This document shows positions 47,160 through 58,123 of a stretch of 64,000 bases of DNA, piece by piece. Under the pieces are notes generated by a model. That model was not told where the DNA came from and searched no databases. It saw only the letters and a program-made list of their open reading frames with translations. A program made the translations under genes and the position numbers. The stretch is taken from positions 29,355,001 to 29,419,000 of the forward strand of contig NC_091671.1 of NCBI RefSeq assembly GCF_042453785.1, written 5' to 3'. Each line of letters starts with the position of its first letter. The first letter of the stretch is position 1. The stretch comes from Malus domestica. Its lineage: Eukaryota; Streptophyta; Magnoliopsida; Rosales; Rosaceae.

Positions 47160-48940
47160 CAGGTTATTTCGCCTGGTACCAATTTCACATAACACGATTA
47201 ACATTCAATACATGACCAAAATTCTTATCCAATCCTGAACATCAAATGAGGTCATACAAACAGGGTCTTTGAAATTCCAAGAGGAATCAAGAGTGACCTC
47301 CATATATGGAAATAAAGGGAAAGGCTACCCCGATAACTAATTTGACCTACAAAAACAAAGCTTTTTCCCACTAGATGAGGTCAAATTAACTAAGTTGGCA
47401 CTAGGTGGGGTCGGCTTAACTAAGTTGACCACAATAAAGAAAGTAACTAACACAGCTATTCCTTCGATGAAACATAAAAGTAGCAGCTCTATCACCCGAC
47501 GAATCATAACCCAGAGTCTGTAGAGTACTGAGGGAAAATAGCCAATCTTACTATCTACTGCTTCTTCGATGTTGTTAGTTTCTAGTAAACCAAAGATCAT
47601 CAAGGCAACCGCAGAATTATCCGCATCTTGTTTTCTTGGATTTTCATATCCCATTGTATATAGCACGCCATCGAAAGTTGCAATTTTAGCTGATGATACA
47701 TATCTCTTCTTGTGCGCATGACCAAATTCTTTCTCAATTCTACAATAGCAAAGTAAATATGCATGGATTGTTTAAAAATATTATCAACAACATAATTCCA
47801 AAAACACAATTTTTTTAACTGAATATGTTCATACTCGTAAGTTGGTCTAGGGATCCTCTTCTTGTCACAAAGCACATTCAAATTCTTTATAGCTTCATTT
47901 TCAGTAACAACTTCAACTGACTCGGAGCTTATGCCGAATGTTTTGGACAACTCAAATAGAGCTTTTCTTGCAGCATGAAGCCTTGCAATTGCCATATGTT
48001 TATAAGAAGCCGAGGCAACTAAGATACCATCAACATACACACTAGCAGTACTTAAATTATGCCAATAATTTCTTCCCCCTTTGATGTTAACCAACTTTCC
48101 GTGCTTATGGCAAAGCTTACACAATACTGACACAGGGTGATCTGACAATCTTTCAAGAGTAATTATAGGCTCCAAAAGAGGCTTAAATTTCTACAAATGT
48201 ACCACAGCAGACAATTAACACAAAAACCACTAGTTAGAGTTCAAACAAACTTCCAAACCCTAATTAAAAACTTAATGAAAGGTGTGAAGACCTGTATTTT
48301 AAAAATAATACTTATATGTTAATTAAGTGTTAAATATAGGGGTAAATATCAGTTTACTACCCTCATGTTTTGTGGTTTTCAACATTTAGTACATCAAGGT
48401 TTTTTGTCCCAAAGTCATACCTAAAGTGTAAATTTTGAGACAATCTCATACATACGTTAGTCAAACTGTTAAGTTTCTTGTTAAGTGATGATGTGGCGCC
48501 CATGTGGACAATGATTGGGTGCCACGTGTCATTAAAGGGTCCACATGAATATTAAAAAAATTATAAAAAAAAAATATGGGCGTTCACCTTCACTCCTCTC
48601 TCATTTTCTTTCCCTTCTTTTCCCTGCACCCAACCTCCTCGCACACCCACCCATTCCCCTCCTTCTTCATCCCTTCTTTCCTCTACACTCATAACCCTCC
48701 TCCTCCTCCTTACAACCCTCCTGTCCACAATCGTCATTTCACAACCCCAACCCCTCCAGTGAAAATCAGTCTAACGAGGAGGTTAAATGCATCCATAAAG
48801 TAAACGAAAAATTACCTTGCAATTTGATTCTCTAGTTGTGATTTGCCATATTCCGGAGATTGGGTATGTGAGATATATGAGTATTTGGTGACGTCACGTG
48901 TCGATCCTGGATGTATGTCAAGATCGGGGCGTGACACCTC

Positions 48941-49217
48941 CTCACCTCCACCGAGCAAGACACCGTCTACACAGTTCTGGGCTCCGTTAACCTCGACATC
49001 CCCTGGCGCTCCCTTTTCCTCGACAACCTCTGCCTCTCCGCCCCTTATGGCGTCATATGTGACTTTTTCTACGAAATCCCCCATGAGCTTCTCGAAGCTG
49101 AAGAAGTTGAAGGTTTTTTATCTAGGTTACAATTATTTTTCCAGAAATGTTCTTGAATTGGTGGGAAATCTCTCTGAGCTGGTGAATGAGGGGAATGATT
49201 TGGCTGCTGCGGGAGAG
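48941..49217 (+). pseudogene. Captured fragment of an LRR receptor-like protein gene
   Basis: One frame reads STEQDTVYTVLGSVNLDIPW then RSLFLDNLCLSAPYGVICDF, which resembles the N-terminal cap of plant LRR receptor-like proteins. The next frame continues FSKLKKLKVFYLGYNYFS and LVGNLSELVNEGNDL, an LRR-like pattern. The frame change and lack of a start or end show a non-functional piece. It stops at a solo-LTR insertion. Position inside inverted-repeat arms suggests Pack-MULE capture. Confidence 0.6.
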
Positions 49218-51233
49218 AGAAGTGTTTGGGTTAAAACTTGAACTTTGGACTCAAAAGGGAGTTAGCCTAAAAGAAGGACTGGGAGGGAAGGAGCCCGAAG
49301 CTCAGCTAAAGCCCAGAAGGCAGAAAATGCCTTTTCCCGACTAGGTGCAGATCATTTAAACCACTTGCTCACCTATCTAGAGGCCAAGTGGTGTAGACCA
49401 GTCAGCTAATTAGTCCAAAAGCACTTTACAGTGACAGTACAAGTAAAAAACTGATGAGTCATTGCCCTTCAAGCTGCATTCGGCAAGATTAATGTTATAG
49501 GAGGCCAAGCCAAACTGTCTATAAAAGAAGAAAGAGATATTAGAGATAAGGACACTTAAACAAACAAATAAATACACAAACTCTGCTCAAGCCAGATTTG
49601 CCTTCAACGAAGCTGTAGTCAGCCCAAACCTTCATCCATTTCGGGATCAACCCTCACAAAAAACCTTTGTAAAAGCTCTGCTACCTTGTCTAAATCTTGT
49701 TGTAGTATCGATTTCCTTCTGTAAACTCATCCCCCTATCCCTCTTTTTAAGCTCTCAAACCCTTTATAAATTACAAAGATAGGAAGTTGCAAGATGACCA
49801 GCCTTACCCGACAAGGTGAAACCTTGCCCGACCCTCTTTGTTTTTGTCTTTTCATTCATAAGTCTAGTAATATGTTGTATACTTCCATTTGTATCCAAGT
49901 TATTTCTAGCAAGTTAATGATGAAAAGACTTCTCAGTTCTTGAATCCGATTAGAATCTGTATTCACAGTTTAAATCAGATATGAGTTCTAAACCCTCGGG
50001 CATGTAAGATTGATCATTCAAAAGTCATTGGTCTCAAGGCATAAAAAAAGAAGTTTATGTGGACTTAACCCATCCACGACAGTCTTTGATAACAAGAAGT
50101 CCGAAGTTACTTGGGGTACAAGTAATCGACCTATTTCTTAGTTGAGGTATTTGTCGTTTTCCCCCCTGAACTTGTAAGGAGATGCCAATTTCCCCCTTGA
50201 ACTTTAATTTTAGCCAATTACCCCCATGAACTTTTGTAATTAGCCAATTTACCCCCTGATGTTAGATTTGAGAATTTTCCATCCAATTTTCCATCCAACT
50301 TGGTCACATGCATGGCACATGCCAAATTTTTAAGGGTAAAAAAGTAATTTTATCCCTAATGTAGACATTCTATCTTTATTCTTCTTCTCTTCCACTAGTT
50401 CACTCTGTACAATTTTGTCTAAATTAGCTATAGAAGTCTAATTAGCAACTGAAAAATATTGGCTCAGTGCCCAGTTTACCAAAATGAAATTAACGATTCT
50501 TACTTCAAGTGCTTTAATAAAGTTAACAGCATCCACAAAAAATATGCAACTGACTTAACAGCCTAAACAGCCGTGCACCTAGCATCCACAAAAAATATGC
50601 AACATATGCAACAGACTTAACAGCCTAAACAGCCGTGCACCTAACTTAACAGCCTAAACAGCCGTGCACCTAGCATCCACAAAAAATATGCAACAGACTT
50701 AACAGCCTTGCACCTAGCATCCACAAAAAATATGCAACAGACTTAACAACATCTACAAAAAATCTGCTGCATAATCCTATTAAAAGACCAACTTAATCTC
50801 AACACCAAAGGTTTTCATTAACAGGACGAAATGCCTTCCAACACATTATAGTTATACTCTCCATGGTCTTGGTTTTTTGGCAACACGTTGAGGTTGTGAT
50901 GCCATTTCATTAGCCTTTCTTGTGACTTGATTCACACGACCGCCTCGGTATACCTATTTGAACTCAACACGAAAGCAACAAAAATGTTAGCAAACCCAAA
51001 ACAACAAAAATTAATGTATAACAAATATTTTTGTTTTTTAATAAAAATGACAAATTCTTGTTATTACATGTAGTTTAGAAGTTCCTTGTGGCCTAGTTTG
51101 AGATGGAGCGGCCCCCGAGTGATGATGTGCACCAGTTTCCTACATCAAAACCATTTATACTCAATTATTTATGTTCACCTAGCGACTAGATAAGTGATAT
51201 AACAAAACTCAAAATAAATACAATCCTTGTTGA

Positions 51234-52991
51234 TCAAATTACCTCTTTTGTGGGCACAAAACCTTGTTGTGATTGTAGTAGCCTTTGTGGACATCTTCTT
51301 TTGTTGTGTCCTTCCTCTCCACAGGTTTGGCAATGCATTACAACATCATATTTCCTTAGCTTTGTTGGCCCCTTCTTTATCTCATCTGGTGCTTTTGTTC
51401 TTTTGCCTTTAGGTCTTCCAGGTTGCTTGTGGTAAAAAGGGGGTTTAATAGGCCTAAGTCCAGTTCTCTTCCACTGTTCTTTTCCAGGCATAGGAGCAAT
51501 ATACCCTTCATAACACCTATCATAAGCTGGCCTTTTGTAAAGTGAGTGAACAAACACTTGTGGACTAGCCTCCTTCCTAGCAATTGCGGATATAGCATGA
51601 GGACAAGGAATGCCACATAGCTGCCACTTCCTACAAGAACAAGTGTGCCTTTCCAAATCTACTACAAACATACTACCAAGCAAAGTATGCACTTGATATT
51701 GACCATTCCCTGAATAATTGGCAAAACAATTGAAACCATCCATTTGATTTTTTTCAACAATCTTTAAAATTCTAGGTCTAACCTGTTGGGTCCACTTAGC
51801 TTCTCTTAGCCTAGCCATTCTCAACATCAAATATTTTTGAATCCTTTGTAACATCGTAATAATCGGTTTATCTCTTGCATCTAAAATTGCAGAATTAAAT
51901 GACTCACACATGTTATTCAATAACAAATCACATTTTACCGATGTTCTGAAATGAGATCTGCTCCAATGGCAAGGTGGCTTATCAGCTAGCCATTTCACTG
52001 CCTTATCAGATTGATTATTCATCACCTCAATTTCAGCTTCATAAGTAGGTACATTAGTTGCCCTTGCTGCTGCCCACAATCTCTGTTTTAAGGTAAGTCC
52101 GGTGTGACCTGCACTTCTAAAATTATTATGCAAATGTCTAACACAATGTCTGTGTTCTGCAGCAGGCATCAGACTCCGTATATCATCGCCTAGCCCTTTT
52201 TGTTTGTCAGTGATGAAGGTCCAAGCATTTCCATTCTCAATTCCCATATCCTCGAAAAAGATCTCCAAAAACCAAGTCCAAGTCTCCCTATTTTCTACCT
52301 CCACAACAGCAAATGCTATTGGAAACATGCCGTTATTGGCATCAACACCAACAGTACTTAGGATCTGACCAGGATGGGGTCCCTTAATATGACATCCATC
52401 AAAACCCACTATAGACCTACACCCTTCTTGAAAGCCTTTCTTCAATGCAGCAAAGCATATGTACAACCTTTTAAAAACGGGGTTTTCACCTTGGAAATCT
52501 GTTTTTACTGTGATAGTACTCCCAGGATTTCTCACTTTCAACTCTTCCAGGTAATCCCAAAGCTTGGCATATTGCTCATCTATACTACCTTCTGTCACTT
52601 TTTTTGCAATTCTCTTTGCTTTGTAAACTTGGTTTTTTGTTATGTCAATACCATAATGCTTTCTCACAAGTTCCATGAACCCAGTCACACTCATATCGGG
52701 TTTTGATCTAAGCTCCTCATCAAACCGATCAGCTAACCATGAAGAGGTGGCAAATTTAGAATGCTCATCCCTTACACAAATGTGTTTAGGATTAAAAGTT
52801 TTAATTCTAACTGTCGGTCCCTTCCCCACAAAAGAGGCATACAATTTCCATTGACAAGGTACTGCAGCTTTTCCTGCACACTTGATCAGCAATCCGTTGG
52901 AATCATTCACTGCCCAATCTAGCGGTCGACAAACAGACACACCATAAGCCTTTATTGCCTCCCTGCATTGTTTCATGTTTGGAAATTCCAA
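51234..52991 (-). CDS. mudrA: MuDR-A transposase, main ORF (585 codons)
   Basis: Catalyses cut-and-paste of Mutator-like elements. Domains in order: MuDR DNA-binding N-part (PNMKQCREAIKAYGV and CQWKLYAS, residues 4-75), MULE DDE domain with D198 (VGFDGCHIKG), D262 (FITDKQKGL) and E363 (NNMCESFN), SWIM zinc motif C451, C453, C463, H465, and a CCHC knuckle C554, C557, H562, C567. All these residues are present. The ATG at 52991 is internal to the family's protein; the true N-terminus lies upstream in another frame (see 53017-53775). Confidence 0.93.
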   Translation of the reverse strand: MEFPNMKQCREAIKAYGVSVCRPLDWAVNDSNGLLIKCAGKAAVPCQWKLYASFVGKGPTVRIKTFNPKHICVRDEHSKFATSSWLADRFDEELRSKPDMSVTGFMELVRKHYGIDITKNQVYKAKRIAKKVTEGSIDEQYAKLWDYLEELKVRNPGSTITVKTDFQGENPVFKRLYICFAALKKGFQEGCRSIVGFDGCHIKGPHPGQILSTVGVDANNGMFPIAFAVVEVENRETWTWFLEIFFEDMGIENGNAWTFITDKQKGLGDDIRSLMPAAEHRHCVRHLHNNFRSAGHTGLTLKQRLWAAARATNVPTYEAEIEVMNNQSDKAVKWLADKPPCHWSRSHFRTSVKCDLLLNNMCESFNSAILDARDKPIITMLQRIQKYLMLRMARLREAKWTQQVRPRILKIVEKNQMDGFNCFANYSGNGQYQVHTLLGSMFVVDLERHTCSCRKWQLCGIPCPHAISAIARKEASPQVFVHSLYKRPAYDRCYEGYIAPMPGKEQWKRTGLRPIKPPFYHKQPGRPKGKRTKAPDEIKKGPTKLRKYDVVMHCQTCGEEGHNKRRCPQRLLQSQQGFVPTKEVI

Positions 52992-53016
52992 CCCTAGATG
53001 AAGAGTGGGATTAATT

Positions 53017-53775
53017 TTATCTCTCTCTCCTATATTGAGGTAGCTTAGGTGTTTTGAGTCTTCTTCTAACCCTCATATTGGCTTCATGTTCTTCAGACTC
53101 AGACCTAACACTATCTAAATCTTCTGAATTGTATTCTTCAGTGGAGATCTCACCAAGTTCTTTATGTGTTTCTTCAATAAAATCAGCTGTTGCAATCTGA
53201 TCAAACAAAATGTCATTTGCGTCTACATTTTTTGCAGCTTTATCATCATCTTCCTCGGATTGTTCATAGTCAGAATCCTTGAACTTAAGAGTAACCCCAT
53301 CGTCATCTTCCTCTGTCTCTGAATCTGTAACCTCTTCATCTATTCCTTCTATAGTGTCTCCAACAACCTCCACACTCTTATTTTCTTCGCATTCATCATC
53401 CGCAGTAAACCCCTCAAACTGAACATCCACATCAACAAAGGAAGCTGCACACGGATCACTCCCAAGATTGTTTATGATTTTCCTTAAGTCAACCAAGTAT
53501 AACAAATGCAGCCTAACTTGAGGAGATATGAGTGAAACCCACTAAAACACATCTGCATCGCATTCAATTCGTAAAAAACCCTTTATTTGGTGTCAATAGT
53601 AAAAACCTGCAGTCTCTTTATTATACCCAAGCACTGTAGCAGCCTCATACAGATCAAGCATGGACATATAATCTTTAGTATAATTGTCAACCCATTGTAC
53701 AATACCACCCACATATTGACCAGCTTTAAAGTGACCACCATGGTGTATTTCAAGTGTGAATAAGTCATGATTACC
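53017..53775 (-). pseudogene. N-terminal part of the MULE transposase, frame-broken
   Basis: ORF 53505-53017 is acidic (EEVTDSETEEDDDGVTLKF) as usual between the PB1-like and MuDR domains. It reaches a stop at 53017 within a short GA tract; the reading frame continuing into the main ORF is offset by one base there, so a one-base indel separates them. Further upstream, 53775-53597 in a third frame reads LFTLEIHHGGHFK and VGGIVQWVDNYTKDYMSMLD, the PB1-like N-terminal domain, followed by more frame breaks. The element is thus probably not self-mobile. Confidence 0.75.
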
Positions 53776-56700
53776 TACAACAAATACATCACAATATAAT
53801 CAGGATCACCAAACAACACTTACTAACCAAATATCCACCAATATACAACATTTACTAACCTAACTTGCTAATTATTTAAAGAAAGTCAATAAAAGCAACA
53901 ACTAAACATATTATATGTGCAAAGTTGATAGTATACAGGAAGTGCCAACAATGCTACACCAAAAAGATTATACCAGCAAAGACCAGCAAAAAAATAAAAT
54001 ACTGTATAGCAAATCAAAAGACCATAATACAGTAAACAAATTCGAGATTATGCAGCTTAGAGAAGGTAAATTAAGAGACTCGGCAGCACAAGTTAGATCC
54101 ACATCAGGGCCATGCTCGGGAACCTAGACTTCCAAATAAACTTGTCAGGACCAAAGGTGGATGGTTTGGGAACTCGCTCCAAATTCTTTCAAAAAAGCAA
54201 AAATGCCAACTCAAGGATGTTGCAGCAGAGTTCATAAATATCTTGAGTTCTTGACTAGTTGGGATTAAGAAAATCTGCAACTATCTTGGAATCCTATATG
54301 AACTAGTTATAAAGTCAGTCCGAGCATCAATTTTGGGTTCAGATACATATTAGCTGCAACACATATATTCTTTCCATTGCAAATTGCACAAATACATGCT
54401 CTTTCTCCAATATGTGGGATTTCAGTTTTAGGAGAAATCTTAGAGAGAATATGGTGGTGGAGATGACAAACTTATTGAGGCTGCACAAGGTGATGATATT
54501 ATATTATTTCCATACAGAAAGGATGCAAGAAGATGGTGCTTAGAGACTTCTTTGAACACCTTAATTAAATGGGTTAAGCTTATAAATGGAAAGTATGGGA
54601 AAGAACCTGATAGCTTAGAAATAGTTGCAAAGTTAGCATGATCAACGAAAAATATTTTGTAAATGTACAACAAATAAATGTATTGCAATTTTCAAAAGCC
54701 CCCACTCACAACTCTGTGAATGTACCAATAAAGGAATATAGTAGAAGGAAATACAGGTTATAACAGTTTCATCAAAAGGAAAAAATATATCTCACTGATG
54801 AGCCACCACAGTTAAACTGACATTTCTCCATCACGATTTTCATGCATCACAGCAATTCATAACTTAGTAACAGAGGCTGAGCTAGAAGCCTAGAAAAGCC
54901 CCTGACATACCAAGGTGCTCACAGTTGAGGAAATGATTACGATTAGAAACTTAGAATAGGCACATAACCAGTTGATAGACAATCTGGTTCAACTTTAAGT
55001 GGACTTTCAAACCCTTGATATGTATTAATGCAGGGATTTTGATGTGGAAAGAAAGATAACTTGGTCAACTTTCAGTTGTTGATCAACTGGCATAGCCACC
55101 AGGCAATCGCCAAACATTAAACCAAATGCCAGTACAAGTTTGTTGCTCAGTTCTATCCGACAAGTCACATAAATATGGTACTTACACAAATGTCTTCTAT
55201 CTTTTTCAATAATTACAACCCATCCCCTTCTTGAAAAATTTAAAAGGTTGAATGGCGTGTGGGTGTGGCTGGGCTGGGATTAGGGTGGGAGGGTGTGGGA
55301 CGCATAACTGAATAAAACAATCAAGGGACCCCATATACACACACGACTGGAAAAATAACACACAAAGCAAACCTTTCACATATTAAACAAACTGAAAAAG
55401 AAAAAGTGAAGACTTACTGTATCTTGGAGGATGCCCACCATCCCTGACCACGATACTCATCGTTCTCAACTTCAAAACTCAAAATACCTTCAATATTTTC
55501 TCAGATCCAGAGCCAGGCGAAGAAAAAGTGAAGACTTACTGTAGCAATTTGTTGATTTCACCGTCTATTCTCCATATCTTTTCTCAGACTGTAACCCTAG
55601 AATGCCCAATTCTTTGTGGCTCGCCTTCCCCTGCTTCTCCATATACCCAAAAACGATTAGGTTTGGTTGTGGTGTATGATTACCATTTTGTCCTCACACC
55701 ATTAACATGTGCAGAGCACGTGATCGAATTGGATGGTGAATTGGATGGTAAATCCTAAAATATAACGGCAGGGGGTAAATTGGTGATTTGCACAAGTTTA
55801 TGGGGGTAATTGGCTAAAATTAAAGTTCAGGGGGGAAATTGACTATTTCTTACAAGTTCAGGGGGTAAATCAGCGAATACCCCTTCTTAGTTTTATGTCT
55901 ATTATATTATGATTATCATAGAACGTTTGAGTATAGAAGTAATTCTGATAGGAAGCCTCAAGGCCTACATCTAAGGCCTTATAAAGACACCTATTTGGAT
56001 TCATTCTGCTCTTTGGGCTCGGGTAATTATAAGTATAATAGTCATAATACTTCTGCAATCAATGAAACAAACATTATATGTTCGAGTACTGGGTTAGGTC
56101 GTGATTGTGAGCCTCAAGGCCTACACCTAAGGCCCCACAAAAGCACATTTTATAACTAAAACAGCCTCTCGGGTATATATACAACTAAAACTCAACATCT
56201 GCCATGCTAAAGATGGCAGTGGCATGCCTGAACACCTAAAAGTTAATCTTGATTGTGAGCCTCAAGGCCTACACCTAAGGCCCCACAAAGGCACCTTTCA
56301 AAGTTAACTCTGTCATTCTCTTTCAGCCTTGTCTGACAAGCTCGCCAATAGAGCAGAAGCCCGACAGAAAGCATCAACCGCCGCCAACCTCTCGGGGAGC
56401 TGTGTGCTCGTCCGTTAGGAAACATCCCCAACGGGAATTCTAACCACGAACAAGAAGGACGGGTGTTGGGTCGGAATTTGGCATGGGCATTCGAGATAGG
56501 GTTTGGGGATATGAGCTGTCTACATCGAAGAAGCAAAACCCAAATACCAAACCCCACAAAAATAAAAACCCAATTTTTTTTTCTGCAGAAAAATCAATTT
56601 CAAGCAAAAACGCTTCAATCTTTACTCTACATAGTTGGGTTTTTCTCAAAGTTTTCAAAAACCCACCTCAGGAACTCCAAGAACTGACATGATTTGATCC

Positions 56701-57251
56701 AAAAATTAAAAAGAGCAAATGAGTTTTCTCTTAAACCCTGTTTCCAATTTCTCCCTCTATCTGCTTTTGTTATTCTTTCTCATCGGTTTTGAGCTCATCC
56801 CAGTTGCTGAATCTACCATTGACATCACCTCCTTGGAAGAAGTGTGCGGGAGGGTGAGTGTAGAGAAGGGGAATGGGTGGGTATGGAGGGAGGATAGGTG
56901 CATGGAAAAGAAAGGAGGAAGAAGAAAGGAGGGGGTCGGGAGGGGTGAAGGTGAACCCCTCATCTGAAGAGAAGAAAGGAGGAAGAAGAAGAAAAAGAAG
57001 AAGAAAAAAATCCACGTGGACCATTTAATGGCACGTGGTGCCCAGTAATTGTCCACATGAGCGTCACGTCATCACTCAACGGGAGACTTAACAGTTTGAC
57101 TAACGGATATATGAGACTGTCCCAAAATTTACATTTTTAGGCAGTGTAAGTTAGGATTGGGGTATGTCTATATAGGGGTCGAAGTTTTGCTAAATTACTG
57201 CACTAACCAAATTACCTACCGTCCATATCAAAATTATGTCACAAAACTATT

Positions 57252-57555
57252 AGGTAATGGTACGGTATTTGTACCATACCATAAATTTTCGGTATGATAA
57301 TAGTATTCAAAATCATTAGGCCATCTTCAATCGAAGGGGCTAAAAAAAAAAAAAATCAAATTTTGGCCAAAAGAGTGGCCCAAAACAAAGTGGTAATTAC
57401 CATTATCATATCATACAAACCGAACTATTTGGCATGTCAAAATTCGGTATACCAAAAGTTTGGCACAGTAATGGAATAGATTTTGCTAGACCAAAAGTTT
57501 GATATGGTACTTGATACAGGGATTGGCATACAATAATCGTACCAATACCACCCCT
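57252..57555. mobile_element. Possible MITE (about 300 bp)
   Basis: Left end GGTAATGGTACGGTATTTGT and right end ATCGTACCAATACCACCCC are imperfectly inverted, enclosing further GGTATACC-like pairs. Boundaries uncertain, no duplication seen. Confidence 0.4.
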
Positions 57556-57832
57556 ATACCTATAGATATGAGATATCTATCCTTGTCGAATTGGAGAAAA
57601 AGAGACCAGGAAATTCCTGGAAGAATATTTATACAGAGAGATATATAGAAAATAGAAAGCGATTCAGATGTTTGTTTTAGAGAAACAAATTAATATTTTA
57701 AGGTTGGGATTGGGATGTTTAGAGAGCGGCCGCCTCTTCTTATTATAAATAAGTATCTGTGCGGCAGTGCTTGCTCTTTCGAAGCATGAAAACTGAGAGG
57801 GAGAAAGAGATCGATTGAGAGAGGGAGGGAGG

Positions 57833-58118
57833 TGTTACATCCCACATCACCTAGGGGAGTGTATCATGTAAGCCTTATATGTATATCCCCATCTCTACCT
57901 AGCATGAGGCCTTTTGGGAATTCACTGGCTTCGGGTTCTATTGGAACTCCGAAGTTAAGCGAGTTCGCACGAGAGCAATCCCATGATGGGTGACCCACTG
58001 GGAAGTTTTTGTGTGAGTTCCCAGAAACAAAATCGTGAGGGCGTGGTCGGGGCCCAAAGCGGACAATACGGCAGAGTCGAGCTAGGGATGTGGTGGGGGC
58101 CCGAGCCGGGATGTGACA
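57833..58118 (+). mobile_element. Solo LTR of a Cassandra TRIM retrotransposon
   Basis: 286 bp starting TGTTACATCCCACATC and ending GGGATGTGACA, flanked on both sides by GGAGG (57828-57832 and 58119-58123), a 5-bp target duplication. The middle contains 5S rRNA-like sequence, the hallmark of Cassandra, a non-autonomous retroelement whose LTRs carry a pol III promoter. Only one LTR is present. Confidence 0.92.
57929..58016 (+). ncRNA. 5S rRNA-like domain inside the Cassandra LTR
   Basis: Matches the 3' two thirds of plant 5S rRNA: AACTCCGAAGTTAAGCG (A box at 57953-57961) and GATGGGTGACC (C box, 57985-57995) followed by CTGGGAAGT. It is part of the retroelement and not a member of a 5S rDNA array; whether pol III uses it cannot be told. 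Confidence 0.85.
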
Positions 58119-58123
58119 GGAGG

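Larger units (their letters stand above)
50144..55883. mobile_element. MuDR-type Mutator-like element (5.7 kb)
   Basis: Terminal inverted repeats of about 150 bp share CCCCCTGAACTTGTAAG, CCTTGAACTTTAATTTTAGC (right arm: CCTGAACTTTAATTTTAGCC) and CCAATTACCCCCAT. The flanks 50135-50143 and 55884-55892 are both TTCTTAGTT, a perfect 9-bp duplication. It carries a transposase on the minus strand (51234 to about 53775) and is inserted inside a solo LTR. Left of the gene (50540-50760) there are short repeats of AACAGCCTAAACAGCCGTGC and CATCCACAAAAAATATGCAA. Confidence 0.95.
49223..56452 (+). mobile_element. Solo LTR (1.48 kb) split by a MULE
   Basis: Starts TGTTTGGGTT and ends CACGAACA, with the 5-bp duplication AGAAG at 49218-49222 and 56453-56457. 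LTR sequence is 49223-50143 plus 55893-56452. It contains a TATA-like CTATAAAAGA near 49519 and, on the right, three copies of a GAGCCTCAAGGCCTACA module (about 55954, 56108, 56256). No internal retroelement sequence, so a solo LTR of unassigned family. Confidence 0.78.
48339..57181. mobile_element. Outer inverted-repeat (Mutator-like) element, shell of a three-level nest
   Basis: Arms of roughly 350 bp, about 48400-48690 and the complement of 57130-56840, share GTAAATTTTG[AG]GACA, GTTAGTCAAACTGTTAAG, GATGTGGCG/GACGTGACG-like and CACGTG phrases and then a pyrimidine-rich stretch with CACCCACCCATTCCCCT. The left end GGGGTAAATATCAGTTTACT looks like a plant MULE terminus; the right tip is less certain and no target duplication was found. 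Without its insertions the element would be about 1.6 kb and carries a captured LRR-gene fragment. Confidence 0.6.

Noticed and set aside
47600..48175. 191-codon ORF as a single-exon gene
   Set aside because: It reads through an intron; the spliced model (GTATGAAC donor at 47834, acceptor before 47739) restores the second dsRNA-binding domain.
56719..56967. ORF starting with a signal-peptide-like sequence
   Set aside because: It overlaps the right arm of the outer inverted-repeat element, becomes purine-rich low complexity and has no family match I can recognise.
57929..58016. A genuine 5S rRNA gene
   Set aside because: Only part of 5S is present, embedded in an LTR with its own target duplication.
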